Positions 1-5,674 of a stretch of DNA of 11,393 nucleotides are shown piece after piece; position 1 is the stretch's first letter, and every line of letters starts with the position of its first letter. Under the pieces are notes generated by a model that had not been told where the DNA came from, did no database searches, and was given only the letters and a program-made list of their open reading frames with translations. Origin of the DNA: JALYUA01 sp038229875 (GTDB taxonomy: Bacteria > Acidobacteriota > Thermoanaerobaculia > UBA5066 > Gp7-AA6); contig JBBROA010000125.1 of assembly GCA_038229875.1 (NCBI GenBank), positions 1 to 11,393 on the forward strand, read 5' to 3'. A program made the position numbers and the translations under genes.

Positions 1-774
1 AAGCTCTGGCAGCGCTGGAACGACTACGGCATCGGACTCGTCATGCAGTGCGACTACCGGGGAGCCGCGCGGGCCTGGACGCGCGTCGCGGAGCTCTCTT
101 CCGACAAGCCAGACGGTCCGCTTAACCGCGCGCGCGCGGAGATCGCGGAGGGCAGGCTCGCGGACGCCCGCGCATCGCTCGAGCTCGCGGAGCTGCGGCG
201 GCCAGGCTGGCCCAAGACGGCGTTTTTCCGAGCCACGGTCGAGAAGGACGAGGGCCGTCTGCCCGAGGCCGAGAAGGACCTTCGTCTGGTCCTGGCGAAG
301 TTTCCGCTCGACCGGGTCGCCTGGAACAATCTCGGGTCCGTCCTCTGGCTGGCCGGACGGTACCCGGACGCCGCCGCTGCTTATGGCAAGACGCTCGAGA
401 TCGACTCCGAAGACGTCAACGCCCACTACAACCTGATGCGCGTGTATCGGGCCCGGAGCGACCGTGCGCGGGCCGCATTCCACGAGCGCGAGTACCGGAA
501 GTTCAAGGAAGACGAGACAGGCCGCGCGGTGGCCGCCGACTTCCGCCGCGCGAACCCGTGGGCGAACCGGGAGTCGCTGCCGATCCACGTGCACGAGGAG
601 GCGGAGCCGCCGCCGGCGAGCGCGCCGGCCTGGGTCGCCGGGATGGGAAAGAAGGGCTATCAGACCGACGGCGGTTACCTGACACGCGCGCACCCGCCGA
701 TCCTCCGCGACGCGCCGGACCGGAACGCGCGGGGCAGCGTGGCGATCCCGCCTTCGCGGCGGTCCGCGCCATGA
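1..774 (+). CDS. TPR-repeat protein, C-terminal part (5' end outside window)
   Basis: The reading frame is open from base 1, beginning with codons for KLWQRWNDYGIGL, so the ATG at position 43 is probably internal and the gene starts upstream of the window. About 257 residues are visible. Helical TPR-like units follow one another: an ARAEIAEGRLADARASLELA segment, a FFRATVEKDEGRLPEAEKDL segment, then the clearest TPR, with WNNLGSVLWLAGRYPDAAAA followed by a HYNLMRVYRARSDRARAA unit. The tail after about residue 180 is not TPR: it contains PIHVHEE and a Pro/Ala/Gly-rich stretch. TPRs form protein-binding scaffolds. In Acidobacteriota, similar C-termini occur on TPR proteins encoded beside CRTAC1 genes, sometimes with multiheme cytochrome domains at the N-terminus. 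That is from memory and cannot be checked here, because the N-terminus is missing. The CRTAC1 gene follows closely on the same strand, so the two are probably co-transcribed. Confidence 0.8.
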   Translation, partial: KLWQRWNDYGIGLVMQCDYRGAARAWTRVAELSSDKPDGPLNRARAEIAEGRLADARASLELAELRRPGWPKTAFFRATVEKDEGRLPEAEKDLRLVLAKFPLDRVAWNNLGSVLWLAGRYPDAAAAYGKTLEIDSEDVNAHYNLMRVYRARSDRARAAFHEREYRKFKEDETGRAVAADFRRANPWANRESLPIHVHEEAEPPPASAPAWVAGMGKKGYQTDGGYLTRAHPPILRDAPDRNARGSVAIPPSRRSAP

Positions 775-800
775 GCGGGTCGGGGGTTGAACCGCTCAGA

Positions 801-814
801 GCTGAAAGCTGAAA
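801..814 (+). repeat. short tandem repeat GCTGAAA x2 in intergenic spacer
   Basis: Two head-to-tail copies of GCTGAAA lie between the TPR gene stop and the preferred start of the lipoprotein gene. The same spacer carries TTGAACCG twice (787-794 and 832-839), and each copy begins with a TTG that could act as a start codon. If translation starts at 832 these repeats are non-coding. If it starts at 787 they encode the first residues. No function can be assigned. Confidence 0.35.
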
Positions 815-831
815 ACTTCACCGGACACTCG

Positions 832-2592
832 TTGAACCGACGGCGTCTCTCTGTTTTCCTGCTCGCGGCGGCCGCTCTGGCCGGCGGGTCGGCCGGCTGC
901 CGCCGAACGGAGAAGGCCGACGTCCACGCCGCGGCCCCGAAGCCCGTTGCAACGCCGGCTCCCGTTCTGCGGTTCGACGAGCGAGCGCGGGCGATGGGGA
1001 TCGACTTCGTGCATGTCAACGGGGCCCGCGGGCAGAAATGGATGCCGGAGACGATGGGGGGCGGCGTCGCCGTTCTCGATTACGACGGCGACGGCAAACC
1101 CGATCTCCTGTTCGTCTCCGGCGCGTGGTGGCCCGGCGACGCCCAGGCGTCCGCGCAGAAGAGCTCTCTCGCGCTCTTTCACAACGAAGGAAAGGGCCCG
1201 GACGGCCTCCCCCGCTTCCGCAACGCGACGAGGGAGGCGGGCCTCCAGAAGACCTTCCAGGGAATGGGCGCCGCTGTCGGCGATTACGACAACGACGGCC
1301 GTCCCGACGTGTACGTCACCGCGGTCGGCGGAAACTTTCTCTTTCACAACACGGGCGGTCGCTTCGAAGAGGTGTCGGTGAAGGCGGGAGTGCGGGATTC
1401 CGGCTGGGGGACGTCCGCGGTGTGGCTCGATTACGACGGGGACGGGTGGCTCGACCTCTTCGTCTGCCGCTACGTCGACTGGTCGCCGAATACGGACCTC
1501 TTCTGCACCCTCGATGGAAAAGCGAAGTCCTATTGCACGCCCGAAAGGTACCCCGGTACCTCGTCGCACCTGTACCGAAATCTCGGCAACGGGCGGTTCG
1601 AGGACGTGACGCGCCGGGCCGGCCTGTGGAACGACAACCAGAAGGCCCTCGGCGCGGCGGCATGGGACGTCAACGGCGACGGGAAACCGGACCTTTTCGT
1701 GTCGAACGACACGGCCCCGAACAACCTCTACCGCAACCGCGGAGACGGGACGTTTGAAGACGTCGCGGTCGAGGCGGGAGTCGCGGTGGACGAGGCGGGC
1801 CGTTCGCGCGGCTCGATGGGCGCGGCGTGGGGCGACACGCGCAACGGAAAGGGAGCGACGCTCGCGGTCGGCAACTTCTCCAACGAGCTGAAGTCCCTTT
1901 ACTGGACGGAGACGGGCGAGGTGTTCCTGGACGAATCCCCGAGGAGTGGTGTCGGGCCGACGTCCCTTCTCTCGCTCACGTTCGGACTGTTCTTCTTCGA
2001 CGCGGACCTCGACGGACGGGTCGATCTCTTTCTCGCCAACGGCCACGTGGAGCCGACCGTGCAGGAGGTCCAGAAGAACGTGACGTACCGGCAGGCGCCG
2101 GTGCTTTACAGGAACCTCGGCGACAACCGATTCGCGGTCGCGACCGGAAGCGGACTCTCGACGCCGATCGTCGGCCGAGGCGCCGCCTACGCGGACCTCG
2201 ACGGGGACGGGGACCTCGACATCATCGTCGTCGAGAACGGCGGGCCCGCGCGCGTCTACCTGAACGGTCTCGACCAGCCCTCTCGGAGCGTTCGCCTGCG
2301 CCTCGCCGGATCCGGCCGCTCCAACCGGGACGCGATCGGAGCGCGCGTAACGGCGCGGATCGGCTCCCGCACGCTGACAGCGCAGGTGAGCGGCGGCGAG
2401 TCTTACCTCTCCGCGCCCGAGAAGACGCTCACGTTCGGCCTGGGAGACGCGGCGAAGATCGACTCGCTCGACATCCAATGGCCGGACGGCACGAAGGAGA
2501 CGCGCCGGGACATTCCCGGCGGAGCGCGGCTGACGGTCGAGGAGGCCGCTCCGCCGGGCGCCCCGGAAAAAGCTCCGACGCACCGCCGCTGA
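832..2592 (+). CDS. CRTAC1-family lipoprotein: seven-bladed FG-GAP/VCBS propeller with ASPIC/UnbV tail
   Basis: From the TTG at 832 the product is 586 residues and begins MNRRR, then a hydrophobic run and GGSAG-Cys23, which is a lipoprotein signal peptide with a usable lipobox. This favours 832 over the in-frame TTG at 787, which would put 15 polar residues before the signal; neither start has a convincing Shine-Dalgarno site. Calcium-loop motifs of the DxDxDGxxD type start at about residues 83 (DYDGDGKPD), 151 (DYDNDGRPD), 200 (DYDGDGWLD), 279 (DVNGDGKPD), 390 (DADLDGRVD) and 455 (DLDGDGDLD). A degenerate one (DTRNGKGAT) sits near 335. Together they make seven propeller blades. Residues about 495-555 form an ASPIC/UnbV domain (RDAIGARV, TLTFGLG, IQWPDGT). 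A Cys pair (LFC and SYCTPERYPG, near residues 225-235) is a common CRTAC1 feature. The protein is probably anchored on the outer surface or in the periplasm. Its ligand or partner is unknown; a link to the TPR protein upstream is inferred from the context. Confidence 0.88.
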   Translation: MNRRRLSVFLLAAAALAGGSAGCRRTEKADVHAAAPKPVATPAPVLRFDERARAMGIDFVHVNGARGQKWMPETMGGGVAVLDYDGDGKPDLLFVSGAWWPGDAQASAQKSSLALFHNEGKGPDGLPRFRNATREAGLQKTFQGMGAAVGDYDNDGRPDVYVTAVGGNFLFHNTGGRFEEVSVKAGVRDSGWGTSAVWLDYDGDGWLDLFVCRYVDWSPNTDLFCTLDGKAKSYCTPERYPGTSSHLYRNLGNGRFEDVTRRAGLWNDNQKALGAAAWDVNGDGKPDLFVSNDTAPNNLYRNRGDGTFEDVAVEAGVAVDEAGRSRGSMGAAWGDTRNGKGATLAVGNFSNELKSLYWTETGEVFLDESPRSGVGPTSLLSLTFGLFFFDADLDGRVDLFLANGHVEPTVQEVQKNVTYRQAPVLYRNLGDNRFAVATGSGLSTPIVGRGAAYADLDGDGDLDIIVVENGGPARVYLNGLDQPSRSVRLRLAGSGRSNRDAIGARVTARIGSRTLTAQVSGGESYLSAPEKTLTFGLGDAAKIDSLDIQWPDGTKETRRDIPGGARLTVEEAAPPGAPEKAPTHRR

Positions 2593-2604
2593 CCGCGCGC
2601 CGCG

Positions 2605-3690
2605 CTATTCGCGAGGAACGAGGTGGATCGCCGGCGCCTTGATGAGCGCCGACAGGGCATCGCCGGGCCGGAGCTCGAGCTCGTCGCAGGCGGATCGCGT
2701 CACCAGGGCGGTCAGCGGGAACCCCGCGTCGAGCCGGACCCGCACCGTGGCTCCCGCCGGCTCGAGCGCCACGATCCGGGACGGCAGCCGATTGCGGACG
2801 CTGCCGGGACTCCCCTGCCCGCGTTCGAGGGCGACCTCCTCGGCGCGGATACAGGCGAAGACGTCCCCCGCGACTCCCGGCGGCGCGACCGCCGTCACGC
2901 GGACCGCCCCGATAGCGAGCGAGGCGAGGCCGTTCTCGACGGAAAGTACCCGCGCCGGACGGACGTTTTCCACGCCGACGATTTCCGCCACGCGAAGCCC
3001 TGACGGGCGGTTGAAGACCTCCTCGACGGTTTCCATCTGCAGGATCTGCCCGCCATCGACGACGGCGACCCGGTCGGCCAGAGAGATCGCATCCAGCCGG
3101 TCGTGCGTGACGAGGAGCACGGGCGCCCCGGATCCCGACAGCGCGCGGCGGAGCTCGGGCCGCAGGCGCTCCCGGAGCGGCGCGTCGAGGGCGGACAGCG
3201 GCTCGTCGAGCAGGAGGAGCCGGGGACGCACGACGAGCGCACGCGCGAGCGCGACCCGCTGCTGCTCGCCGCCCGAGATCCGGCCGGGATGACTTCCGGC
3301 GAGCGCCGTCAGGTCGAAGCGCTCCAGGATCTCCGAGACGCGGGAGCGCCGCTCGGATCGGGCGAGCCTGCGCAGGCCGTATCCGACGTTCCCCGCGACC
3401 GTGAAGTGGGGAAAGAGCGAGTAGTCCTGGGGGAGAAACCCGATGCGGCGCCGGCCGGGCGCCTCGTCCACGCGCCGGGCCGCGTCGAACCAGGTCTCCT
3501 CTCCGAACGCGATTCGTCCGGCGTCCGGCCGCTCGAGACCGGCCACGCATCGGAGGATCGTCGTCTTGCCGGACCCCGACGGGCCGAAAAGAACAGTCAC
3601 CGAGAATCCGTCCGCGGGAACGGAAAGGTCGGCGGAGACGCGGAAGGCCGGAGAGAGCCGCTTGTCGAAGCGGGCCGAAAGGCCGCTCAT
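2605..3690 (-). CDS. modC: molybdate ABC transporter ATP-binding protein ModC
   Basis: This 361-residue ATPase would power molybdate import together with ModB. Walker A is GPSGSGKTT at residues 36-44, the Q-loop glutamine is Gln88 (FLPQDYSLFPH), the ABC signature is ISGGEQQR at 138-145, Walker B with the D-loop is LLLLDEPLSALD at 158-169, and the H-loop is THD at 195-197. The region after about residue 230 is the regulatory extension. Its last ~70 residues (SVRNRLPSRIVALEPAG to the end) look like a TOBE/Mop oxyanion-binding domain. Length and layout match ModC. The ATG overlaps the modB stop by four bases (ATGA at 3690-3687), which indicates translational coupling. The gene ends 12 bases from the stop of the convergent lipoprotein gene, so there is almost no room for a terminator. 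Other oxyanion or sulfate ATPases share this fold, but the ModA/ModB/ModE context settles the substrate class as molybdate, possibly also tungstate. Confidence 0.95.
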   Translation of the reverse strand: MSGLSARFDKRLSPAFRVSADLSVPADGFSVTVLFGPSGSGKTTILRCVAGLERPDAGRIAFGEETWFDAARRVDEAPGRRRIGFLPQDYSLFPHFTVAGNVGYGLRRLARSERRSRVSEILERFDLTALAGSHPGRISGGEQQRVALARALVVRPRLLLLDEPLSALDAPLRERLRPELRRALSGSGAPVLLVTHDRLDAISLADRVAVVDGGQILQMETVEEVFNRPSGLRVAEIVGVENVRPARVLSVENGLASLAIGAVRVTAVAPPGVAGDVFACIRAEEVALERGQGSPGSVRNRLPSRIVALEPAGATVRVRLDAGFPLTALVTRSACDELELRPGDALSALIKAPAIHLVPRE

Positions 3691-4352
3691 CCGCGGAACG
3701 CGCTCCGGCGGGCGAGGGCGTGCGTGACGGCGAGCACGACGAACGAGAACACGACGAGCGCGAAGGCGCTCCTGCCCGCGGCGGCGTAGTCGAGCGCCTG
3801 GATGTCGTCATAGATCGAGACTGACAGCGTCCTCGTCACGCCGGGAATGCTCCCCCCGACCATGAGCACGACTCCGAATTCGCCGACCGTATGCGCGAAC
3901 GTCAGCACGATTCCGGTCAGGACGCCCGCCCACCCGAGGGGAAGCGTCACGCGAAGGAACGTCATCCAGCGCGACTCGCCGAGGGTTCGCGACGCGTCCA
4001 GGAGCCGCGAATCGACCGATGAGAATCCCGCCGCAAACGGGCGGATAGTGAACGGGAGGTTGTAGAGCACGGACGCGAGGAGGATCCCGGCGAACGAGAA
4101 CGCGAGCCGGTGGCCGGTCCAGGACTCGAAGAGGCCTCCGATCCGGCTTCGCGGCCCCGTCGCGACCAGAAGGTAGAACCCGAGAACGGTCGGGGGCAGA
4201 ACGAGCGGCAGCGCCACGAGCGCTTCGAACAAAGCCTTCCCCCGAAACCGGCTGCTCGACAGCCAGTAGGCGGCGGGAAGCCCGATCGCGGCGAGGATCG
4301 CCGTCGTCCAGGCCGCCAGCCGGAGGGTGAGGAGAACCGCCCGCCAGTCCAC
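3687..4352 (-). CDS. modB: molybdate ABC transporter permease ModB
   Basis: From the GTG at 4352 the product is 221 residues, close to the usual ~225-230 for ModB, and begins MDWRAVLLTLRLAAWTTAIL. The frame stays open further upstream to 4460, but that extension is Arg/Gly-rich, overlaps the end of modA and does not resemble a membrane protein. About five to six hydrophobic segments are visible, including LRLAAWTTAILAAIGLPAAY, LVALPLVLPPTVLGFYLLVA and the C-terminal FALVVFSFVVLAVTH. The cytoplasmic EAA loop, which docks on the ATPase, is DASRTLGESRWMTFLRVTLP with the conserved Gly. The TVGEFGVVLMVGGSIPG segment after it is strongly ModB/CysT-like. The start lies two bases after the modA stop (TGA at 4357-4355) with no clear Shine-Dalgarno site, so translation is probably coupled to modA. 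The stop overlaps the modC start. Confidence 0.94.
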   Translation of the reverse strand: MDWRAVLLTLRLAAWTTAILAAIGLPAAYWLSSSRFRGKALFEALVALPLVLPPTVLGFYLLVATGPRSRIGGLFESWTGHRLAFSFAGILLASVLYNLPFTIRPFAAGFSSVDSRLLDASRTLGESRWMTFLRVTLPLGWAGVLTGIVLTFAHTVGEFGVVLMVGGSIPGVTRTLSVSIYDDIQALDYAAAGRSAFALVVFSFVVLAVTHALARRSAFRG

Positions 4353-4354
4353 CG

Positions 4355-5146
4355 TCAGCGGCCGGGACGCTCGAAGCCGTAGCGGTCGAGAATCGCGCGC
4401 CCGCCCTCTCCGGTCAGGAAATCCTTGAACGCGCCCGCCGCGGCAGCGTCCGACGCCCACGTCAGGATCGCACCCCCCTGGTCCACGGGGGGATGGGCCT
4501 CGCGAGGCACGGTCCAGAACCGGCCTTTGTCGCGCATCGCGGGAGCGACGGCGAGAGAGAGCGCGATCAGACCGGCGTCCGCCGCGCCGGACTCGACGAA
4601 CTGAGCCGTCTGCGCGATGTTCTCCCCGAGCACGAGCCGGTCGGCGCAGCGATCGTAAATCCCGGAAGTCTTCATCGCGGCTTCCCCGGCGCGGCCGTAG
4701 GGGGCGTGACGCGGGTTCGCGATCGCGATCTTGCGTACCGAGGGGTCGAGCAGCGCCTCGAGCCCGCGTTTCTCGATGTCGAGGGTGGAGTCCTTTCTCA
4801 CCCAGAGCGCGATGCGGCCGCGCGCGTACAGGAAGTCCGAGCCTCGCACCGCAAGCCCCGCTTCGATCAGCTTGCGCGGGTACTCGGCGTCCGCCGAGAG
4901 AAACAGGTCGTACGGCGCGCGGTTCGAGAGCTGTGAATAGAAGTTCCCCGAGGAGCCGTACGTCACCGCGACCTCGATGTCCGGGCGGACGGCGCGGAAC
5001 TTCGCCGTCATTTCGTCGAGAGCGAACTTGAGATCGGCTGCCGCCGCGACACGGACCTGCCGTGACGCGGCCGGAGTCGTCTCCGGCGGCGGTGCGACGG
5101 AGAAGAGAGTCATCAGAGCTGCGCCGAGAATTCCGCCGAGCAGCAA
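4355..5146 (-). CDS. modA: periplasmic molybdate-binding protein ModA
   Basis: The product is 263 residues from a TTG at 5146, four bases after a GGAGG. The N-terminus is a hydrophobic signal segment (LLGGILGAALMTLFSVA) and the mature part begins near VRVAAAADLKFAL. Recognisable ModA elements are VTYGSSGNFYSQL (62-73, whose serines correspond to the oxyanion-binding loop), APYDLFLSADAEYP (77-90), IANPRHAPYGRAGEAAM (142-158, with the tyrosine seen in the Azotobacter ModA2 class) and GENIAQTAQFVESGAADAGL (174-193). The C-terminal pattern AILDRYGFERP is typical. It binds molybdate (or tungstate) in the periplasm and delivers it to ModB. The first binding loop reads AAAADL where E. coli has AAASL, so an aspartate appears at the usual Ser/Asn position. 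The family assignment is firm; exact metal preference is not resolved. It heads the modABC run and has its own upstream operator-like palindrome. Confidence 0.94.
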   Translation of the reverse strand: MLLGGILGAALMTLFSVAPPPETTPAASRQVRVAAAADLKFALDEMTAKFRAVRPDIEVAVTYGSSGNFYSQLSNRAPYDLFLSADAEYPRKLIEAGLAVRGSDFLYARGRIALWVRKDSTLDIEKRGLEALLDPSVRKIAIANPRHAPYGRAGEAAMKTSGIYDRCADRLVLGENIAQTAQFVESGAADAGLIALSLAVAPAMRDKGRFWTVPREAHPPVDQGGAILTWASDAAAAGAFKDFLTGEGGRAILDRYGFERPGR

Positions 5147-5150
5147 GAAA

Positions 5151-5155
5151 CCTCC
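5151..5155 (-). promoter_or_regulatory. ribosome binding site of modA
   Basis: Read on the minus strand, GGAGG stands four bases before the TTG at 5146. This supports a start in this region rather than at the later ATG (codon 12), which would cut into the signal peptide. The spacing is short, so a CTG one codon further in is a possible alternative. Confidence 0.6.
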
Positions 5156-5186
5156 ACTTTCACGGGCGTTCGGACGCGCGTCGTCC

Positions 5187-5210
5187 CGATATATTCATGT
5201 GAGTATATCG
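5187..5210. promoter_or_regulatory. ModE-type operator upstream of modA
   Basis: This is a perfect 7-bp inverted repeat, CGATATA, ten bases, TATATCG. The inner bases are also largely symmetric (TCA..TGA at 5195-5197 and 5200-5202), giving a 24-bp near-palindrome. The architecture, CGnTATAT mirrored over a short centre, is like the enterobacterial ModE box. It lies about 40 bases upstream of the modA start in the modE-modA gap. On the minus strand a TATACT hexamer overlaps its upstream half (5207-5202), so a bound regulator could block a promoter here. That last point is inference. Confidence 0.75.
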
Positions 5211-5237
5211 AGACGTCGCGCCCGGAAGGCGTGAGGA

Positions 5238-5597
5238 TCACTCCCGAATCCGGCCACGCAATTTCCTGAAGGACGCCGTCGACGCCGACCCTGCCGCCTT
5301 TTCCATGTCGCGGTAAATCTCCAGGACCTCGGCGCCGGCAGCAGTCAACAGCGCATGGCCGCGGACGGCGCCGCCCCGCGCCATCTCCACCAGTGGCGAC
5401 CGAAACGCTTGATTCATCGTCTGCACGAGCTTCCAGGCTCGCATATACGACATTCTCAGGTCCTCCGCCGCGGCGCGCAGACTTCCGAGGCGCCGAATCG
5501 CGTCGAGGAGATCCACCTTCCCCGGCCCGAGTAGGATTTCCCCGCCGCGGATCACGCGGATCCTCAGGCGCAGCTCGGTGGGATCACGCGGTGGCAT
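5238..5597 (-). CDS. modE: one-domain ModE-family molybdenum-responsive regulator
   Basis: This 119-residue protein aligns along its length with the N-terminal DNA-binding domain of ModE. Residues about 24-62 form the winged helix-turn-helix: GPGKVDLLDAIRRLGSL, then RAAAEDLRMSYMRAWKLV, where the MSYxRAW recognition-helix pattern is a ModE hallmark. MNQAF, SPLVEMARGG and HALLTAAGAEVLEIY follow as in the family. E. coli ModE is about 260 residues because it carries two Mop/TOBE domains that bind molybdate. These are absent here, and the stop is followed by the modA operator rather than by a lost domain. It could sense metal some other way or act without an effector. The gene is upstream of modABC on the same strand and divergent from the porin gene. 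Palindromes at both ends suggest it regulates both directions and itself. The ATG at 5597 has no Shine-Dalgarno site. Confidence 0.9.
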   Translation of the reverse strand: MPPRDPTELRLRIRVIRGGEILLGPGKVDLLDAIRRLGSLRAAAEDLRMSYMRAWKLVQTMNQAFRSPLVEMARGGAVRGHALLTAAGAEVLEIYRDMEKAAGSASTASFRKLRGRIRE

Positions 5598-5603
5598 CCG
5601 GAA

Positions 5604-5609
5604 ATTGTA
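5604..5609 (-). promoter_or_regulatory. possible -10 element of modE
   Basis: On the minus strand these bases read TACAAT, one mismatch from TATAAT. Transcription starting about seven bases downstream would begin at or next to the A of the modE ATG (5597). This would give a leaderless mRNA and fit the missing ribosome binding site. The hexamer 17 bases upstream (TATCGA) is a poor -35 and falls inside the neighbouring palindrome. The call rests on one hexamer. Confidence 0.35.
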
Positions 5610-5627
5610 GCTCTGCGGACCTCACTT

Positions 5628-5651
5628 CGATATATTTCGCAAAATATGTCG
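5628..5651. promoter_or_regulatory. ModE-type operator in the modE-porin divergent region
   Basis: The arms are CGATATATT and AATATGTCG around six bases, nine pairs with one mismatch and 24 bp in total. The first nine bases are identical to those of the operator before modA, and the overall length and symmetry are the same. It lies about 30 bases upstream of the modE start and 23 bases upstream of the preferred porin ATG. A regulator here could act on both genes. The shared design points to ModE as the binder; this is inferred from sequence only. Confidence 0.72.
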
Positions 5652-5674
5652 GGGCCGAATTGAAAAAACCGGCG

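Noticed and set aside
772..786. The TPR gene and the lipoprotein gene lie in the same frame, separated by one TGA, which could suggest one interrupted gene, readthrough or selenocysteine
   Set aside because: The downstream product starts with a complete lipoprotein signal peptide, as expected for an independent gene. No recoding element is evident.
796..2583. A 595-codon open frame on the minus strand antisense to the lipoprotein gene
   Set aside because: It is a shadow of the GC-rich, periodic codons of the real gene. Its translation is Arg/Val/Glu-rich without domain motifs, and the plus-strand frame encodes clear FG-GAP and ASPIC motifs.
2593..2604. GCGCG-rich 12-base spacer as a possible terminator hairpin
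   Set aside because: The bases are simple GC alternation, with too little length for a stem plus loop and no T-run.
2429..3811. A 460-codon minus-strand frame overlapping modC
   Set aside because: It is out of frame with modC, Arg/Pro/Gly-rich and without motifs, and it crosses the end of the convergent lipoprotein gene. modC has complete ABC motifs.
4353..4460. N-terminal extension of modB to an upstream start at 4460
   Set aside because: The extra 36 residues are Arg/Gly-rich, overlap the modA coding end and make the permease longer than usual. The GTG two bases after the modA stop gives a normal ModB N-terminus.
5393..5674. N-terminal extension of the porin frame to 5393
   Set aside because: It would cover most of modE in antisense and place 94 low-complexity residues before a good signal peptide. 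Starts at 5675 or 5660 are the sensible choices.
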